From Lethocerus indicus (lineage: Eukaryota; Arthropoda; Insecta; Hemiptera; Belostomatidae), in contig JACDQD010000011.1 of NCBI GenBank assembly GCA_019843655.1, forward strand, positions 5,746,604-5,810,603: a DNA stretch of 64,000 nucleotides, given 5' to 3'. The notes under the pieces were generated by a model. The model saw only the letters and a list, made by a program, of their open reading frames with translations. It did not search any database and was not told where the DNA came from. Below are positions 1-11,100 of this stretch, piece by piece. Within the stretch, counting starts at the first letter, position 1, and the number at the start of each line of letters is the position of its first letter. The position numbers and the translations under genes were made by a program.

Positions 1-460
1 TGGTCGTAAGACCCGCAGGTTCGGCGCTATTCGAGCTGGACCACCCCTCGGTCGACCACCAGGGACAGTACCCCCTCCAGCCGCAACCCCAGCCCCAGCC
101 GCAGCCGCAGCCACAGCCACAGCCCCAGCCCACAGCCCCAGCCACAGCCACAGCCACAGCCGCAGGCAGACGACTCCGACTCGGTCTCCGTCGACAACCC
201 CGATTTCGCTCGCGACAGTCCCGCCGGCCAGCCTGAGCAGGACGCGCCCGCACCCTCCGCCCCGCCCCTCGGCACGCGACTCTTCCTCCGCCGCCGCCCC
301 GCTCCAGCCCCCGCCCCCGGCCCCGCCGCCCCCAGATCCAACCAGGACGACCAGTTCGCCCCTTCGGCACAGACATCCAGGCCCACCAGGCCCGCCTCCT
401 CGACCTGCTCAACAGCCGCGGCCCACTCGAGGTCCTAGATCCCACCGATTTCCAGACCAG
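1..460 (+). CDS. Penultimate exon of a Gln/Pro-rich protein gene (5' part outside window)
   Basis: This is coding DNA that enters from the left edge and ends at a splice donor (AG|GTTAGC, GT at 461-462). Reading positions 3, 6, 9 and so on gives FELDHPSVDHQGQYPL and then a Gln-Pro repeat (about 78-165). From about 130 to 360 the open frame is shifted by one base and reads QADDSDSVSVDNPDF, then an Ala/Pro-rich stretch. From about 363 it returns to the first frame and reads GTDIQAHQARLLDLLNS and PLEVLDPTDFQT up to the donor. The two shifts sit in C runs (129-131, one C too many; 359-362, one C too few) and cancel out, which suggests consensus errors rather than decay. Coding status is supported by the sensible non-repetitive peptide, the GC-rich third positions and the phase match with the next exon. 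I do not recognise the family. The low-complexity QP and AP blocks would suit a secreted or structural protein, but no signal peptide or domain is in the window. Confidence 0.75.
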
Positions 461-782
461 GTTAGCGCAACCTCTATACTCGAGTTATCTCAGTAAAAAA
501 TCTAAAGCGGAAGACAATTATATATAATAATCGCGAATTTGAACTGATTACGATAAGAGCTAATCTGACACTCCAGAACTTCGCTCCGCGAGCCTGAAGA
601 GTAATGAATTAGTTCAGAATTCAGAAGTGAGAATGACTTCTATAAACTATCTATTTGACCTTTTCACCTATCTATAACCTTCGGTAGTGTATTATTTCAT
701 GCTCATTTCAGTGTAGCCTTATGTCCCCCACCGGCCTTCGGATTTTCCTCGAGAATTGTAGCCGATTATTTTTCTGTCGCAG
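461..782 (+). other. Intron between the two exons
   Basis: GTTAGC donor at 461, and an acceptor ending TTTTTCTGTCGCAG at 782 with a pyrimidine tract directly upstream. The 322-bp interior is AT-rich, unlike the GC-rich exons on either side, and contains no other feature that I see. The intron splits a codon (AG|G), so it is phase 2. Confidence 0.75.
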
Positions 783-1035
783 GGTGAGAGCCCGTATCCT
801 CTCTGTGGACAACAGGGTCGGAGCGCCGCTCGGCAAGGAGACGGTGTCGACGAGGAGGATCGTGGTCGCCAGACCCCTGGAGACCGTCCAGCGGGTGCGG
901 GTCGTCCAGCCGTACACCAAGATCGAGAGGGCCTACGTGGACCACCCGGCCACCGTGGTCAAGGCGCACACCCACTTGGCAGCCGCCCCCGTCCTCCCCC
1001 ACCACCAGCCACTCTACACGGCCTACGCCCGCTAG
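783..1035 (+). CDS. Terminal exon of the same gene, stop TAG at 1033-1035
   Basis: The exon begins directly after the CAG acceptor and continues the upstream frame (AG|G gives Arg, then VRARILSVDNRVG). It encodes 83 complete codons, including GKETVSTRRIVVARPLETV, QRVRVVQPYTKIERAYVDHP and a His-rich C-terminus (LPHHQPLYTAYAR). The composition is basic and rich in Val, Arg and His, with strong GC at third positions. The alternation of Val and Arg suggests beta-strand-forming sequence, but I cannot assign a family or function. The stretch is also open upstream to 721, but the acceptor and phase match make 783 the likely exon start. Confidence 0.8.
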
Positions 1036-1208
1036 GGCCCAACTTAACTGAGCTCAAGACCCCACTGAAGGCTCTCCAACTCGTTCGAAGCTCCTCCAAC
1101 CCACCCGACCCTACGTTATAGGCCCGGGTCCGACTTCCCATCAAATCGAATCCACGAATGTACATTATTTATTTTCCGCCGAAATAAAACCGTATTTACG
1201 TCAATAAA
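1036..1208 (+). promoter_or_regulatory. 3' UTR with two AATAAA polyadenylation signals
   Basis: AATAAA hexamers lie at 1183-1188 and 1203-1208, about 150-170 bp after the stop codon, in sequence that changes from GC-rich to AT-rich. This is the expected position for the end of the transcript. Confidence 0.6.
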
Positions 1209-1466
1209 CGTTTCGTCGATTCCTCGAAATCCCGTAAAACTTATTAATTTAATAAGCGCATAACTAACACAGTTGCCAATTGCGCTGTGTAAATAACGAT
1301 TGAAAAAAATTATTTATTCTATGCCTTCCTTCTTACCCCAAGGCTGATTTCTCACCCGAGTAATTCTTAGCGGGGTTTTCGTCAACAATCTGGTCTTTAT
1401 TTTAAGTTTGGTGAAATCCTTTTTCGGATTTCGATACTCCGCAGTTTTCCGGTCTGTGTGTAAGAC

Positions 1467-1530
1467 CGCACTAGTGACTCACCGCACTACTGAAGATGGC
1501 GAGCCGCCGAAACCGGTCTGGCGCAAACTA
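1467..1530 (+). mobile_element. TFE fragment (arm only) downstream of the gene
   Basis: About 60 bp matching the hammerhead-bearing part of the TFE arm (ACTACTGAAGATGGCGAG and the GAAACCGGTCTGG that follows). There is no tail or satellite. It lies about 260 bp past the polyadenylation signals of the gene. Confidence 0.6.
1486..1522 (+). ncRNA. Hammerhead-like motif, stem I weakened
   Basis: CTGAAGA core at 1490, stem II GGC with loop GAGCC closed by GCC, GAAAC, CG loop, GTC. The stem I strands are ACTA and TGGC (one Watson-Crick pair lost, one GU), so folding is less certain than in the five intact copies. Confidence 0.4.
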
Positions 1531-1810
1531 TGTTATTGATTCTTTTCCGGACATATTGGGTATACACTATTCTCTCCGATTTACTTCAGTACAGAGCGTG
1601 CAAACGGACGTTAACTGTACCACTTGAACGTGTAATTAAGACAACTGTAATTTGTAAAATGAATTGACGGAGTATTTAATTTTCGTAATAAAACTTATCC
1701 TTATAAATAAATGTTCACAAAGAAAATTTCTCATCTCACGTTTTGAAGTATTGAAAATGATACTTTCGCTTCACCCACCCGGACGATTAAGTTAACAAAA
1801 AAATTGTAAT
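1531..1810. other. No feature seen
   Basis: Mixed-composition sequence between two TFE copies. No reading frame or repeat was recognised. Confidence 0.5.
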
Positions 1811-2113
1811 TTAGAATACCTGTTTTGTGGTCTGCGAAAGGTTGGAATACCGTAGATTTAGTGTGTATCCCTCTCCTCTCGCTTGGTCTTTTGTTAGACC
1901 GGTTTCGGCCGCTCGCCGTCTTCAGTAGCGCTGTGTTAGTCACTTTGGCACTCAACTGGCAACCTCATGCACTGTCACTGTTACTCTTGTCCTGTGGAGG
2001 TTGTCTTCTACGATTTACGATCACAAACGTTTTCCTGTTGATCCAAAATTCATTAGAAAAGTCCATTTTTAGTATTTTCGATCAACAGGTTTCGAAATCT
2101 ATTAACTTCATAC
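1811..2113 (-). mobile_element. TFE copy, tail on the left, truncated in the core
   Basis: Starts TTTAGAATACCTG (tail), continues through the arm with the hammerhead motif, the CACTGTCACTG segment and GTGGAGGTTGTC, and then enters the internal core, where GTTTTCCTGTTGATC and GATCAACAGG occur as an inverted pair about 40 bp apart. There is no satellite and no second arm. I found no convincing target duplication. Confidence 0.75.
1893..1929 (-). ncRNA. Hammerhead-like motif on the minus strand
   Basis: On the minus strand: GCTA, CTGAAGA, base C, GGC-loop-GCC, GAAAC, CG, GTC, TAAC. The core is complete, and the extra base before stem II is C here instead of the usual T. One of the four stem I pairs is lost (TAAC for TAGC). 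Confidence 0.5.
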
Positions 2114-2556
2114 TTTCCATATTGTAGCAACGATCGATGTTTGTCATTTCATTGGTTAGAGAGGACGTATAATGAAATTTATCCATAAGCAGTATGTGTC
2201 ATGTTGAGTGACCAGTATTGCCATCGTTTATTTGAGTATGAAAGATTTGTTTCATTTATTTTTATTTACTTTATTTTTAACTTGACGCGTAAATTAATTT
2301 GTAATAAATGTTTCACCTTTTGAGAAGAGCGAGGAGGTCCATGGCCTAGTTCCACTGCCCTTTTAATATCGCCGCCCAAAACTATATTAGGGGCCTCAAT
2401 GAACCAGTTTCGAATCGGTTTTCAGAAGTGAAATTCGATTTCATAATTTCCGTTCAGTCATTTCCCATTCACGCTTCCGCCAGACTGCCATTTTTGCGGA
2501 CGTCTTTCCGACGAATGGACTAAAAATCCACCCCGTCTCATCCCTCTAGATTTACC

Positions 2557-2604
<48 letters not shown>

Positions 2605-3394
2605 GTGTGTACATATATAAAAACGTAATTCATTCGTCACGTTTTAAACAGTGCCCTACAGTTTATAATCAATGGGATTTGTAGCAGCACTTTTCACTGT
2701 TGTCAGAAGCGTTCGAGAAAAACAATATTGTTATTCCGTTTCCGTTGATAATATTTTGGGGACGATACAAAATGGTTTATACGTTAATGCTGAATTCGTA
2801 CTTCGAGATCGTGAACTATTTCGGAATTCGGAAGGAAAATGCCGCAACTAAAAAAAATGTACTTCGGGACCTATTTACTTTGAAAATGTACACACCTAAA
2901 GACTATTGTCTGTTAATGCTAAGTAAAGATTATTTCTTCGGCATTTGTTCAGATTTATATGACGTGGCAATTATCGCAATTAATGCGAGACTCGGGGTCG
3001 GCATCTGAAATATCGGCAATTAAAGGTGTATAAGAAAAAGAGTCGTTTGTTTTTATTGACCCGGCGACGCCCCCGGTCGAGGAGAAACTGCAGTGAAGAA
3101 GAATGAAAAATAACCGCCATTAAAAATAAAGTGGATATCCAGTTTGGCTGTGGCCGGCCTTGCAGGCTGGTGACCTTTCGGAGGACCGCTCCTCATCACC
3201 GTCCCAGTTTCAATTCGCCCCCCGGCCATATACCCCACAACTGATATTAAGTAAGAATTAAATACATCACAGTGAAAAATGTAGATTCTTATCGGTAGTC
3301 GGTTCAAAGCGATTCCGGAATGAATAGTGTTGGTCACTGAACAAGTCACCGCTAGAAGCATACACTCTCCGGTTTTTAGTTATCTTCTATGTTT
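2114..3394. other. No gene; one (TA)n microsatellite
   Basis: Nothing coding is recognised. The stretch holds the (TA)n tract listed separately. A weakly biased open frame around 2700-3008 shows no protein features that I know. Confidence 0.5.
2559..2602. repeat. (TA)n microsatellite
   Basis: Uninterrupted TA dinucleotides over about 44 bp. Confidence 0.95.
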
Positions 3395-4874
3395 AGAATA
3401 ACTGTTTTGACGTCTGCGGGGGTTGGAATACCGTAGATTACCGTGACAAGAACAGGTACAAGTCAGTGCAAGTGACAGTGGCAGTGCAGTGAGGATGCCC
3501 AAAAAACATCCAAATAGACTAGCGCCCACTGAGGGTGGTGCGGAAATGTACTTAACTAAAGTTCGTTGGGTCCACTTGTACCGATAAACTAGCGCCCCCT
3601 GAGGGTGGTGCGGAAATGTACTTAACTAAAGTTCGTTGGGTTCACTTGTACCGATAAACTAGCGCCCCCACTGAGGGTGGTGCGGAAATGTACTTAACTA
3701 AAGTTCGTTGGGTACACTTGTACCGATAAACTAGCGCCCCCTGAGGGGTGGTGCGGGAATGTAACTTAACTAAAGTTCGTTGGGTCACTTGTACCGATAA
3801 ACTAGCGCCCCTGAGGGTGGTGCGGAAATGCAACTTAACTAAAGTTCGTTGGGTCACTTGTACCGATAAACTAGCGCCCCTGAGGGTGGTGCGGAAATGC
3901 ACTTAACTAAAGTTCGTTTGGGTCTACTTGTACCGATAAACTAGCGCCCCTGAGGGTGGTGCGGAAATGTACTTAACTAAAGTTCGTTGGGTACACTTGT
4001 ACCGATAAACTAGCGCCCCCCTGAGGGTGGTGCGGAAATGTACTTAACTAAAGTTCGTTGGGTCCACTTGTACCGATAAACTAGCGCCCCCTGAGGGTGG
4101 TGCGGAAATGTACTTAACTAAAGTTCGTTGAGTGCACTTGTACCGATAAACTAGCGCCCCCCTGAGGGTGGTGCGGAAATGTACTTAACTAAAGTTCGTT
4201 GGGTCCACTTGTACCGATAAACTAGCGCCCCCTGAGGGTGGTGCGGAAATGTACTTAACTAAAGTTCGTTGGGTACACTTGACCGATAAACTAGCGCCCC
4301 TGAGGGTGGTGCGGAAATGTACTTAACTAAAGTTCGTTGGGTCCACTTGTACCGATAAACTAGCGCCCCCTGAGGGTGGTGCGGAAATGTACTTAACTAA
4401 AGTTCGTTGGGTCCACTTGTACCGATAAACTAGCGCCCCCTGAGGGTGGTGCGGAAATGTACTTAACTAAAGTTCGTTGGGTCCACTTGTACCGATAAAC
4501 TAGCGCCCCCTGAGGGTGGTGCGGAAATGTACTTAACTAAAGTTCGTTGGGTCCACTTGTACCGATAAACTAGCGCCCCCTGAGGGTGGTGCGGAAATGT
4601 ACTTAACTAAATAGATAACTAAAAATAAACTTTTTTCAATAAATTTTGGATCAACAGGAAAACTTTTATGATCGTAAATACTCAATACCAGATAGGTTTC
4701 CTGTCATATATTTGGAAGTCAGAACCTAGCAGTTGAGACCAGTAGTGTGATCAAATATATATTTGACCGATAATCCGATAATGACTTGAGCCGATTAACA
4801 AAATCACTGTACAAGTGACAGTGACAGTGCAGTGAGGATGCCCAAAAAACATCCAACGTGACTAACACCGCAGA
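3395..4874. mobile_element. Large TFE with a 16-unit satellite array
   Basis: Left edge is a degenerate tail (GAATAACTGTTTTGACG, then GGTTGGAATACCGTAG). Then come a short inner-arm segment (GACAGTGGCAGTGCAGTGAGG), the satellite array, the internal core (GGATCAACAGGAAAAC at about 4650, ending near 4795) and an inner right arm (CAGTGCAGTGAGGATGCCC to AACACCGC). The outer part of the right arm, with its hammerhead, is missing. The order tail, inner arm, satellite, core, inner arm is the same as in the copy at 57.9-59.4 kb. Confidence 0.75.
3519..4611 (+). repeat. 70-bp satellite array, 16 units
   Basis: Tandem units near 70 bp, each with CTAGCGCCCC, CTGAGGGTGGTGCGG, AAATGTACTTAACTAAAG, TTCGTTGGGT and ACCGATAAA. 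The last four units are nearly identical, while earlier units carry one-base indels in the C run and around GTCCACTTG. This pattern suggests recent expansion at the right side. The array stops inside the TTAACTAA motif (4600-4611). Confidence 0.95.
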
Positions 4875-5566
4875 TGAGCTTTGAGCTATCGGTGTGTCCT
4901 ATCTGTCTTCCCATTTCTTCACCAAGTCCTCACATCCATCCTTTTATGGGCTTCCCAATTTCTTGGACATAAATATATTCCATTGATTAAATATTATCTA
5001 TGGCTATCTCAAGCTTTAAATTAGTATCCCGTGTAATTAATGTATTTGTCAAAAACCTGGAATCCTCGCCGTGTCGCGAAACTAAATAACGATTCCATGA
5101 CCCAATTTCTTTTTTAAGTGTTCGAGAACTGGTCGCGCCTTTTGCCTGTCCTTTTGTTCCCCGTCCAGCTGTAGTAAATCATCCGCCCTAACCGTTCATT
5201 ACAAGCCGAAGTTTCGGCCTTTAAACCTCAGCAGACCCCCCCCCATCCCCCCCGGCAACCGGTTTTTATCAGGCGTTCCCGGGTATTAAGCCGAACATTC
5301 AGTTACGCGGCAGATTCAATTTGCAATTATTCTTTTTTATCTTTTTAAAAGGGCAAATTTGAAGGCTTTCATCATCTCTTCCTTTTCTCTTTTCAACCCC
5401 CTAACTCGCGTAATGGTGCATATATTAGGTCACACACTTAGGTATATACAAACAAAACATCAACAAATTTAATAATTAACCATTCGAACTTCTTCAGGCC
5501 TCTTCAGGGGAATAAAAAGGTCAAATAATATAATAACTCTTAAAAGAGTTAAGAGAATTCTGAATT
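4875..5566. other. No feature seen
   Basis: Intergenic-looking sequence with C-rich patches near 5237-5265. No coding signal or repeat was recognised. Confidence 0.5.
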
Positions 5567-5577
5567 AAATTCTAACT

Positions 5578-5717
5578 GTAGATTTCGTGTGTTTATGTCT
5601 CCTCTCGCTGGTTTGTTCTTTTGCTGGACCGGTTTCGGCTGCTCGCCATCTTCAGTAGCGGTGTTAGTCACTTTGGATTCCAACCCCTCGAAGACCACAA
5701 AACGGGTATTCTAAACC
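5578..5717 (+). mobile_element. Short TFE: one arm joined to the tail
   Basis: Outer end GTAGATTTCGTGTG and the arm with the hammerhead run to CACTTTGG, then switch directly to the tail (ATTCCAACCCCTCG to GGGTATTCTAAACC). The flanks show an imperfect 11-bp direct repeat (AAATTCTAACT at 5567-5577, AAATGTTAACT at 5718-5728; 9 of 11 match). Linker, satellite, core and second arm are absent, so this is an internally deleted copy that keeps both ends. Confidence 0.75.
5623..5659 (-). ncRNA. Hammerhead-like motif on the minus strand
   Basis: Complete core with GGC-loop-GCC stem II, GAAACCGGTC and then CAGC. The first stem I pair next to the cleavage site is lost (C for T); the other three pairs are kept. 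Confidence 0.5.
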
Positions 5718-5728
5718 AAATGTTAACT

Positions 5729-6419
5729 ATTCCAAGGTTTAGACCGTGGCCCACATTAACGGTGTAGAGGTAGCCTTACATTAACGTAATGATACTGACG
5801 ATTTTTCCCTAAGGAAGGATATTGAAATGGGAGCGATGGAAAAAATTCACAACTCTGTAGCCTAGACGAAAACCTACAATTCTCGAAACGAGAAATGAAC
5901 TTGAACTTCGAGCCGTTTCCGAACGGCGTTTCCTTCCTTTCACTTCTTAGAGATTCTATTAGAAGTTCATTCAACCGCGGTCGGCTAAGCCGCACAAAGT
6001 CGCGCTTATTCTTGACATTTTTATTTGACCTATTATAGCCCTCCGGGAACAATAATGATCGAAAAAAGCGATAATCGGAATCGAGTGGATAAGAAAAAAA
6101 AGGACACCGCTGTCAGTAAACGGCCTTTTAGGAAGTCGGTTTAAAAAAAATACAACAGTGTAGAAAACGGGTATTTTCTGTGAGTCATGTGGGGTCACAA
6201 AAACCCCCGAAGCCAATTTGTAATTCTTCCTCGCGGGTTCCAAAATTATTCAACCTGGAACGGGTCCACTAACTCCATTTCGATGCAAAATACACCCAGC
6301 CCCACCCTGTTTCTACACTCTAGTCTTCGACCCCTTAGATGGCTTAGGGCAGTTTAAAAATTCTGCTCAGGCAGGAAAATAGGATTGTAGTTAGTTGCAG
6401 GTCTTAGAAGTCAGGAAGG
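5729..6419. other. No feature seen
   Basis: Long minus-strand frames (5756-6243) show no recognisable motifs or coding bias and are treated as chance. Confidence 0.5.
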
Positions 6420-6588
6420 TATGTACCATTTAACTAAAACATATCTTGGGGCATATAACATATAACTGCTGTTAATGAATTCTACCATCCAATCCTACCA
6501 TTGATAGTAAACATATCTGTTTTAATCATTATTATTTACTTTATTATTATTATTTAATCAAATTATTTATTATACATTTTTATTTACT

Positions 6589-6648
<60 letters not shown>

Positions 6649-7970
6649 AAATATTTAAGTACTAGATTGAATTTCATTTTTAATTATAATTATTTTCATT
6701 TTTATTTGGCAATAGATATACCACATATTATACTGATAGCGCCACAAGATAATTTAATATTAATGTAAGAGAAATATTCGTTATTTTAAATTTTATTTGC
6801 AAGATTTCATTTACTACCTTCAATACCTTCAATGATTTAAGAGCTTAATTAACTCCTGAAAATCCCTTTGTTCATCACCAACTGAACATAATAATAACTT
6901 CTGATAATTCAATGAATCCTTGTCAGGATTATACAGTAGCTAAGGGAGAAAATCCCACTTGAATTTCATGAGATTTGTGCTATTATCTTTTTATCAAGTT
7001 TTATTAAATTGAATGAATGACTAAATATTTTTAATAAACATTTTGTGATTGCTAGGTGTTGCCCAAAATATCTTATTCTATCACAATAAGTAAATTCTCA
7101 TTTTGTAAAGTATTACTAATATTAAACTTGATTTTAATTGTGACAGTGGAATAGACTTTTAAAATTAATTTTCAATCTTGGTAATATTAATTATTTTACA
7201 ATAATAATATTATATTCTAAATTGATGATACTCATCTGGTTAAATAAAATGATAAAACTTCCATAAGATTTTAGCTTTACTTAACATACATAAAAAAATC
7301 AGTTATTGTGAATACAATAAGCTAATTAGGTCTAATGTTATATGCTAATAATTCTACTGTCTTTTAATGATATCTCTCAATTTCTGAAATTCTCCTCCAT
7401 TTAATAAAAGGTTAAAAAGATTATTAAAGATTATTTATAGGTTAAAATATATTAGAAAATATATTACGAATTTTTTAATAATCTTAAAAATATTTAATTT
7501 GTAGCAAATAATAATTTTTAAATTAAAATGTATTAAGATTAATTTTCTTTGTCTCTATACGACAAAAATAATTCATATAAATAAAATAAAAATGAATAAA
7601 TTTGTTCAACTTATTATATACTTTATTTTAATATATTTTTTATTTCATATCAGATAGATATCATTTAATATTAAAATATATAAATAAAAGTAAAGAATAT
7701 TTCTCAAACTCTCAATACAATTGCAATAACTATTTGTTTTTTTATTTGTGAGTATAATAATGGGTGAGAATAATTAACAATGCAATTATTAATTAATTAT
7801 TATATTTTTCTTTAAAAAAATCATCCTACAACATGGTAGCACTGGATCCATATCCAAATATTTTTAAGAAGACTACTAATAATGTTGTTATTAGTGCAGC
7901 TATTAAAAATTAAAAAAGTGCAATAATAAGTAATGTAAGAAATTAAATTTAAAATTAAAAGGAAACTATT
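6420..7970. other. AT-rich, CpG-poor island
   Basis: About 1.5 kb that is much richer in A and T than the rest of the window, with almost no CG dinucleotides (I see only a few, for example near 6778, 7466 and 7558). It holds a (TA)n tract and no recognisable gene, TIR or target duplication. The right edge is sharp, near TTCTCCGCAAAATATGCCGC. The composition suggests a different origin from the flanks. Confidence 0.6.
6591..6645. repeat. (TA)n microsatellite
   Basis: About 55 bp of uninterrupted TA inside the AT-rich island. Confidence 0.95.
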
Positions 7971-8053
7971 TTCTCCGCAAAATATGCCGCACTTTTCTCA
8001 CCTCTCAGGTTTGTCTATTCATAATTTCAGAGAAAATTTCGCATTTTTTTGCT

Positions 8054-8116
8054 CGTAAACCCAACAAACTTTAGTTGAATGCATCCCCGCGCCACCCTCA
8101 GGGGGGCGCTAGCGTC
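8054..8116 (-). repeat. Orphan satellite unit
   Basis: A single degenerate 70-bp unit in reverse (AACCCAACAAACTTTAGTTG, then CGCACCACCCTCAGG-like CGCGCCACCCTCAGG and GGGCGCTAG) with no TFE arm beside it. It lies just after the AT-rich island. Confidence 0.8.
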
Positions 8117-11100
8117 GCGTTGTACATGCACCTTATAATTTAAGCGTATATGAATGCGATTTTTGGCATTCGTCTGTGTTTTCATTTTTAAAACCGAATA
8201 AAACGCGGTTATGAGCCTTTTTAACATTATCGAATCTACATAAAGGTGTTTTTATGGCTTTTGTTGATTTGAATATAGTTTATGACCGTGTTTCAGGCGT
8301 ATTCAATGGTTTATAAACGATTTTATTCAGTAGCTAAAGACCAAACCGACGAGAGGAGACTGAAACACACGAAAAAAGAAATCTACGATAAATTATTGAG
8401 GCGCCCCGTACTCCTTATTAGTGGAGTCCTCGGAAACAAGGAAGAAATGTGGATGAGCATTTTTAAATAAATTAGAGCTCGGACTCGAAATTCCGCCCGT
8501 TTTGAGGCATTGACTCACCGTCTTCCGAATTTTCCTCTTCCTCGACTGTCCAACAGTGAACCGGATTGTGCCAATCCTTAGAAAATAAAATGTATACGGC
8601 AGACTGGAGGAGTGGTAGAGGTGTTCGGCCGTGGCCCAGATCCTTTCTGGTCCTGGCGACAGAAGGAGGACCACCCCGAGTGCTCCTCCGGTCTGTTTTC
8701 ACACTGCCCGGTTTCTTCATGCAAATGCCCACTCGAGCCGAAGCGTCAGCTTTTCACGATTTTGCGCAATGCTCTGTGTGGAGGACTTCGTTAACGGGCC
8801 ATTGTCAACTCTGAAAGACAAGTCCGTAAAAGGAGTTCGACCGGGCTGTCGACAGTTCCTTGAGCCGTCTGGATAGTTTTCTCGATAATTTTCAGCTTAA
8901 ATATACCATTGTGACAAACGGTAAAAACGGTAAGCGCATTATATTGCATAAATCGGTCAATGCGGTCTCCTCGCTTCCATATAAGACGATTCGAAAGATT
9001 TTTAATCTGCCAGCAGAACATTTTTCGATTTATACTCGTGTTTCCTATAATTTTCGAAATATCCACAACTGACTAAAGGACTATAAAGTTCGGTAAGGAA
9101 TTCTGAGAAATCAGGAACGGCGAACGATTTTTAGGTCCAGTCCTTGTTGGAACTAACTTGAGAATTTGAAACAACCCCAAGCCCTACCGTATCGAGAAAT
9201 CTTATCGTATTATTAAGACCACAAAGCATGGAGCGTCTTGAAAAAAAGACCGAAACAACGATTCCTTCGTTTGTGCCGAAATTTCCCACATTGGTCTTTC
9301 TCCATCGGTATGTATGTAATCCTCCGTCTTTTTCGAGGTTACTGGACACGATCCACGCCTAAGCGGGTCAAGGTGGAGATGTCCCCACGCGACGACGCTG
9401 TCCATAAATCTTGGTGTCTACAAGACGGCGTTACTTTATCCTCGTGATCCTCGTTTCGACCCTCATTAGGGAAAAAAACCCTTTCTCTATGTAAGCATCC
9501 GTTAGTCGGTGGGGTATTGAACAAAAATCCTTACCGAGTACTCCAGCGGAAGAACGTATTCTATTTAAATTGTCCTTCGGTCCAGGAAGGGTTTATCCCA
9601 TTGATCTCGTGTCTTTGGCCAAGTGTTTCCCTCTACGGGGTTTCTTCCACCCTCAGTGGACAGCGCAAACTCATTCACGTGGTGGGACAGGGATAGTGTC
9701 CTTAACGAAGATTCGGGAGAAGAAGTTAACGGCAAAAATTAATGGGAATAAGTGGCGAGCATATAACTTAAATAAACTTTCCATCTCTCTTCGTTTTATA
9801 AAAACCGTTACGGACCTTCGGGAAAAACGGGGCGATCCAGATTCCTGAAAATTTGTCGCCCGAGGCCGGAACACAGGGCGGGATAGCGGCGGGGGCGGAA
9901 CTGCGCCCTAAAACAACATTCTGAGAGTTGGTAATGAAAAACCCTGTTGACAGACTGTTAAGGGGGAATCAACAGAGACGCCCCCCCCCCACCCCCGGAG
10001 CAAATACTTCGCTCAGAACGGTTCGTATATTTCCAGGATTTCCTAGCGGGCGGACAGGAGGCCGCCAAAATCAATAGGAGCGTTCAGTTTTTCTGAAAAT
10101 ACGGATTAACGGGCTCTCACAAAATGGGGATCGCGTTTCGACAAAGGCGGACGAAGTAGCTCGGCTTGGAAGAATGTTCGAACGTCGGACACCAATAACA
10201 GGGACGGCAAAGGAATAGCGACAGTGCTGACAGGATGCTTAAGTGAGTATATTAATAATAGTTGGGATTATTACACTCGGTCGGGGTCCTGCATAGCTCA
10301 GGTACGCAGATGAAGTGACAAAAAAAAATTCTCATGTAAAATACATAAGGCCTGCGAGCGTGTATATAGAAATTTAATTATTGTAAATATAATACGACGT
10401 AAACATTTAAGGAAATTAAGATTCTTGGAAGTGTACAGCTCAGATGACAAGATAACCCCGGTAACATCCCCCAATTTGCGGACTTGCCAATGCTCAAGAA
10501 TCCAAAAGCGACTCTCACTTGCCGCGCAAAAAAAAGAACCCCCTACAGGAACCCCTTCCGCCGATTGGAAACTTGATTAAGGAACCCGCAGAGGGAGCCA
10601 GCTGGCAGTTAGACATTTTATATGTCCATCGGGTGATGTCACAGACCGTTTCCTTTCTGAGCCGCTCGAATGTTTCAATTCCTGAACGGATTTCCCCGAG
10701 ATATCTCGGGCCAAACGGAAACGAATGGATCTTCCAGTAGTCGAAGTCACATTTTATTTGCAGCCGAATTTGCGTTAGTACCGTACGGCAGTTCACAGTT
10801 TCATATCATCCTGATGGAATGCTACTGACGATGCCGTAGATCCCAATGGATACGATAAGGACCAAATAGAATATAGGGTTATAAAAGTTCATTTTTTTTA
10901 ACTAGTCTTTTCCGGATTCTTCTGAGATAGACAATTTCAAAATATTTATCGAATTTTTTCTTATGCCTTCCATTTATGAACGCGCAGCATTGTACTATAA
11001 ATACGCCCTCGGAAACGATGAGAAAAATGATCCTGGGCCTGATATTACGCAGTTTTCGTCGGGCGAGGGAAAATTAAAAGAAAATCTCCTACTACTCGAG

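Noticed and set aside
3642..3902. An open frame through the satellite repeat on the minus strand, giving a repeated peptide
   Set aside because: The frame depends on one-base indels in a 70-bp unit (not a multiple of three) and breaks in other arrays. It is a by-product of the satellite.
3519..4611. A hammerhead inside the satellite unit (CTGAGGG ... GGAAATG)
   Set aside because: The conserved A after the CTGANG box is G, and no stem III or cleavage triplet fits. The true hammerhead lies in the arm.
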